The notes under the pieces were generated by a model. The model ran no database searches. It saw nothing but the letters and a program-made list of their open reading frames with translations, and was not told the origin of the DNA. From NCBI RefSeq assembly GCF_001632365.1, contig NW_024468515.1, positions 955,414-1,019,413 on the forward strand: DNA of 64,000 nucleotides, written 5' to 3'. The translations under genes and the position numbers were made by a program. Source of the DNA: Laetiporus sulphureus 93-53 (Eukaryota > Basidiomycota > Agaricomycetes > Polyporales > Laetiporaceae). This document shows, piece after piece, positions 61,587-64,000 of this stretch. Each line of letters begins with the position of its first letter. Position 1 is the stretch's first letter.

Positions 61587-63769
61587 ATGCTACAACATCT
61601 CCCCCAGCCAGTCCACCCCCTCGGCTTCCCCGACTTTCCCGCCGCCCGCCCCTGCCGGAACTCCCGCTCTGACGGCCTCCACGCCCCGGCCTCCCTCCCC
61701 AAGATCCCGCCCCTCGTGCGCCGTTCCCCCGCCCTCCCAATCCCCGCCGCCGACGACGGCGACTCGGCATCTCCTGCCAGTGTCCATTATGACCAAAGCT
61801 CCCCGCTCAGCCCCATGTACCCGCCCGCCTTTCCTGCCGCCGCCTCCGCCGGGACTCACCCGGACTCCACGGACCCCTCCGCGTACTCCCTCCGCCGCTC
61901 CCTCTTCTCCGACGACCTGCTCTCGCCCGACGCACACCCCGGCGCGTTCTCCGCCTCGCCGTCGTCCTCGCCGCAGCACCGCCCGGGCGCGCACATGTCC
62001 CTCGGCGCGCCCGCGTATTCGTTCCCCCCGCCGTCGATGACCGGCCACCAGTTCCCCCCGTACGGCCCGTCCCCGACCGACTCGGTGCGTTACCCCCTCG
62101 GCGGACTCGACCGCCGCATGTCTGAGCCCGTCCTCTCGCAGCGCTACGCACAGCAGCAGACGCCCTTTGCGTTCCACCCGCCCCCGCACTCCCCTTCCCA
62201 GCCCGTTCCCACCTCCCTGTCTCCGCGGCCCTCCTCGTCCTACTCGTCCTCTTCGTACAACAGCCTCGGCCACGGCCACGATGTGTACCAACAAGCACAC
62301 TCGCGCATTTCTAATGACTCGGGAACGACCGTGACTCCGTCTAGCTGGCCGGGCAAGGTCGAGCTGCTTCATCACGCCGCGTCGTTCTCCGGGCCCACGT
62401 CCTCGGGTTCAGACGTGGCTCCCGTTTCGCCTATCTACGCGGGAAGCGTGAGCTCGGACACGTCTGGTCTTGGCAGCGGTAGCCCGACACTGCCTCCACT
62501 CCGCGGGACACCTGGCGCGCAACGCCCGGGGGGAACGCAGAATCTCGCGACGAGCGCGCAGGGTCAGGTTCAGCGGGGCTCGAACGGCAAGACCTATTCA
62601 TTTGTGAGTCTCCCGGGGAACGCGGTCAAGAAGCGGCCACGTCGGAGGTACGATGAGATTGAGCGGTTGTATCATTGCAGGCGCGTGTGCCACCCGTGAT
62701 CTGCTTACAGGAATATTGACGCATATACCGTATTTCCTTCAGCTGGCCGAACTGCACAAAGGCGTACGGGACGCTGAACCACCTCAACGCGCACGTCACG
62801 ATGCAGAAGCATGGTCAAAAGCGCAGCCCGGGCGGTGCGTCTCCCACTCAACCAACTCAATATATGCTCATAGGTTCCTCCACAGAGTTCAAGGAGCTCA
62901 GAAAACAATGGCGTCAGGCAAAGAAAGAGGCAGAGGAGGCACAGCAACGTGAGGTGCAGCAGCGCGAGGCACAGGCGCAGGCGCAGGCGCAAGCATACTC
63001 CGGGATGGTCTCATCTCTTGGATCATATTCGCACCACCAGCATCAGCCTGCCCACCACCAGCACGCGCAGCACGGGCACGTCCAGACGCACCAAGCGCTC
63101 CACCCATATGCGGTTGTGCCCCAGCACGGGTTGGACCACCACCGCTCGCAGCGCAGGCACATGCAAGACCAGATGGCATACGCGCAGGGTCACGGTGGCT
63201 TTTCCAGCCCGCCAGCGTATTCGCTCTCGACGGTTGAGAGATACGCGCTGCCCTCACCTGTGGACGAGGTCCCGCATCACCACCAGCAGCATCATTCGCA
63301 ACAGCAGCAGCACCATCAGCAGCAGCAGATGCGGTACGCGACCCAGCACCAGGAGGAGGACATGCAGGAGATGGCGGGCTACTACCGCCACGCGCAGACG
63401 CCGACGCATGCGGAAATGGGCATGGCGGCGCCAACGGGGTGGCCCGGGCATCCTGAGCAGCAGAGCTCGCGTCACGGGTACTACCAAGCGCAAGGCCAGG
63501 GTCAGGGCCAGCAGAGTGGGGGCACCGTTCTCCCGCCACCGTCCTCTCTTTCTGCGTTCCCGCCTCCGCAACTGCCTGGGTCGAACTCGGATCTCCCGCA
63601 GCTCACGGCGCACGTGAGCCTCGGACGCAACACGCTCCCGCCGGACAGCACGCTCTTGACGCCACTCCCGGGATACGAGCCGGAGGTGATGGGCCCCGGC
63701 CAGCACCAGGAGGAAGGCGCAGAAGGACGGACGTCGTATGGGAGGAGCCCGGAGGGGTACTTTGATTGA
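61587..63769 (+). CDS. Con7-like C2H2 zinc-finger transcription factor
   Basis: A homologue of ascomycete Con7, a nuclear regulator of morphogenesis and cell-wall genes. The Ser/Pro-rich N-terminus is followed by the family block YSFVSLPGNAVKKRPRRRYD and EIERLYHC. After the intron comes SWPNCTKAYGTLNHLNAHVT and MQKHGQKRSPGEFKELRKQW, the conserved C2H2 finger and basic tail. The exons are 61587-62680, 62743-62834 and 62886-63769, all in frame to TGA. Intron 1 begins with GC rather than GT; the nearest GT donors would either break the frame or insert residues between the two finger cysteines. Exon 3 encodes a Gln/His-rich tail (HHQQHHSQQQQHHQQQQ), as in many activators. ATG 61587 is chosen by composition; ATG 61430 in the same frame is an alternative. 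Confidence 0.85.
62681..62742 (+). other. non-canonical GC-AG intron in the zinc-finger gene
   Basis: The coding sequence reads TGC AG at 62680, followed by GCGCGT; the acceptor is CTTCAG at 62742. Joining restores Cys-Ser-Trp-Pro-Asn-Cys, the CX4C spacing of the Con7 finger. The length (62 nt) fits other introns here. Confidence 0.7.
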
Positions 63770-64000
63770 GTGGGCAGTGTGGAAGAAACGCATTAGAGGT
63801 TCGTCGTGCTGTTGGTTGGAAGCTGACGAAAATCGGTGGAGGTTGACGATGAAGACGACTGGAGCCGTTGAAGCGGTCGAATGAAAGCTGTCGATGCATG
63901 CCCGGCGGCTCGTTTCAAGAGTCGACGAAGGCGAACGATGACAGCAGGTTGGTGCTTATGGTTTCCTCCCTCCTGCCCCTCGCAAGAATAATACAGCTTG
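63770..64000. other. 3' flank of the Con7-like gene
   Basis: Downstream sequence, presumably 3' UTR. No further gene start is visible before the window ends. Confidence 0.5.

Noticed and set aside
61590..63793. Long minus-strand open frames opposite the Con7-like gene (for example 61590-62375 and 63254-63793)
   Set aside because: They are arginine/glycine-rich shadows of a GC-rich Ser/Pro- and Gln/His-coding strand, with no motif.

Overview
The window looks like a chromosome segment of an agaricomycete basidiomycete, plausibly a wood-decay mushroom. Genes are compact and cut by many GT-AG introns of about 50-62 nt. There are two genes resembling the basidiomycete DUF6533 membrane family, a 14-exon cytochrome P450, an N-terminally Ser/Pro-rich R3H-SUZ protein, and two non-LTR retrotransposon copies with fungal LINE architecture. 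The taxonomic call rests on gene families and intron style. No rRNA, tRNA or CRISPR was seen.

Layout. 1-4019 (-): a LINE copy carrying only ORF2 (endonuclease, reverse transcriptase, RNase H), broken by four in-frame TGA codons. 4242-6348 (+): PUS1 tRNA pseudouridine synthase, whose splicing implies a 3-nt microexon. 7042-7718 and 10914-11737 (+): two unrecognised proteins. 13100-13598 (+): DUF202-like membrane protein. 13883-15939 (+): disordered protein. 16309-19080 (-): R3H-SUZ RNA-binding protein. 19619 to about 21634 (-): AVT-type vacuolar amino-acid transporter, head-to-head with RPB4 (21702-22326, +). 23349-25198 (-): D-xylulose kinase. 27113-29518 (+): intact P450. 30076 to about 31592 (-) and 38008-39595 (+): inverted pair of DUF6533-like paralogues enclosing methylenetetrahydrofolate reductase (32686-34893, -) and a young ORF1-only half-LINE (35145-37350, +) with a perfect 14-bp target-site duplication. 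40536-43531 (-): ELMO/CED-12 domain protein. 44708-46853 (+): disordered protein with a candidate PP1-docking motif. 47707-49668 (-): Zn2Cys6 transcription factor with a 13-nt microexon inside its zinc cluster. About 49.7-61.6 kb: a long stretch without recognisable genes. 61587-63769 (+): Con7-like C2H2 transcription factor whose finger is split by an apparent GC-AG intron.

The single-copy genes are housekeeping (tRNA modification, Pol II, one-carbon metabolism, pentose entry, amino-acid transport) and show no shared pathway. The most interesting signals are the two LINE halves, one with only ORF2 and one with only ORF1. They share a 3' tail, and each lies head-to-head about 220-250 bp upstream of a housekeeping start codon. 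The other strong theme is extreme exon architecture (3-, 13- and 20-nt exons and a GC-AG intron), inferred from protein-family conservation. Exon joins were worked out by hand from frame continuity, splice dinucleotides and family motifs. Places where a gene end could not be fixed are flagged.
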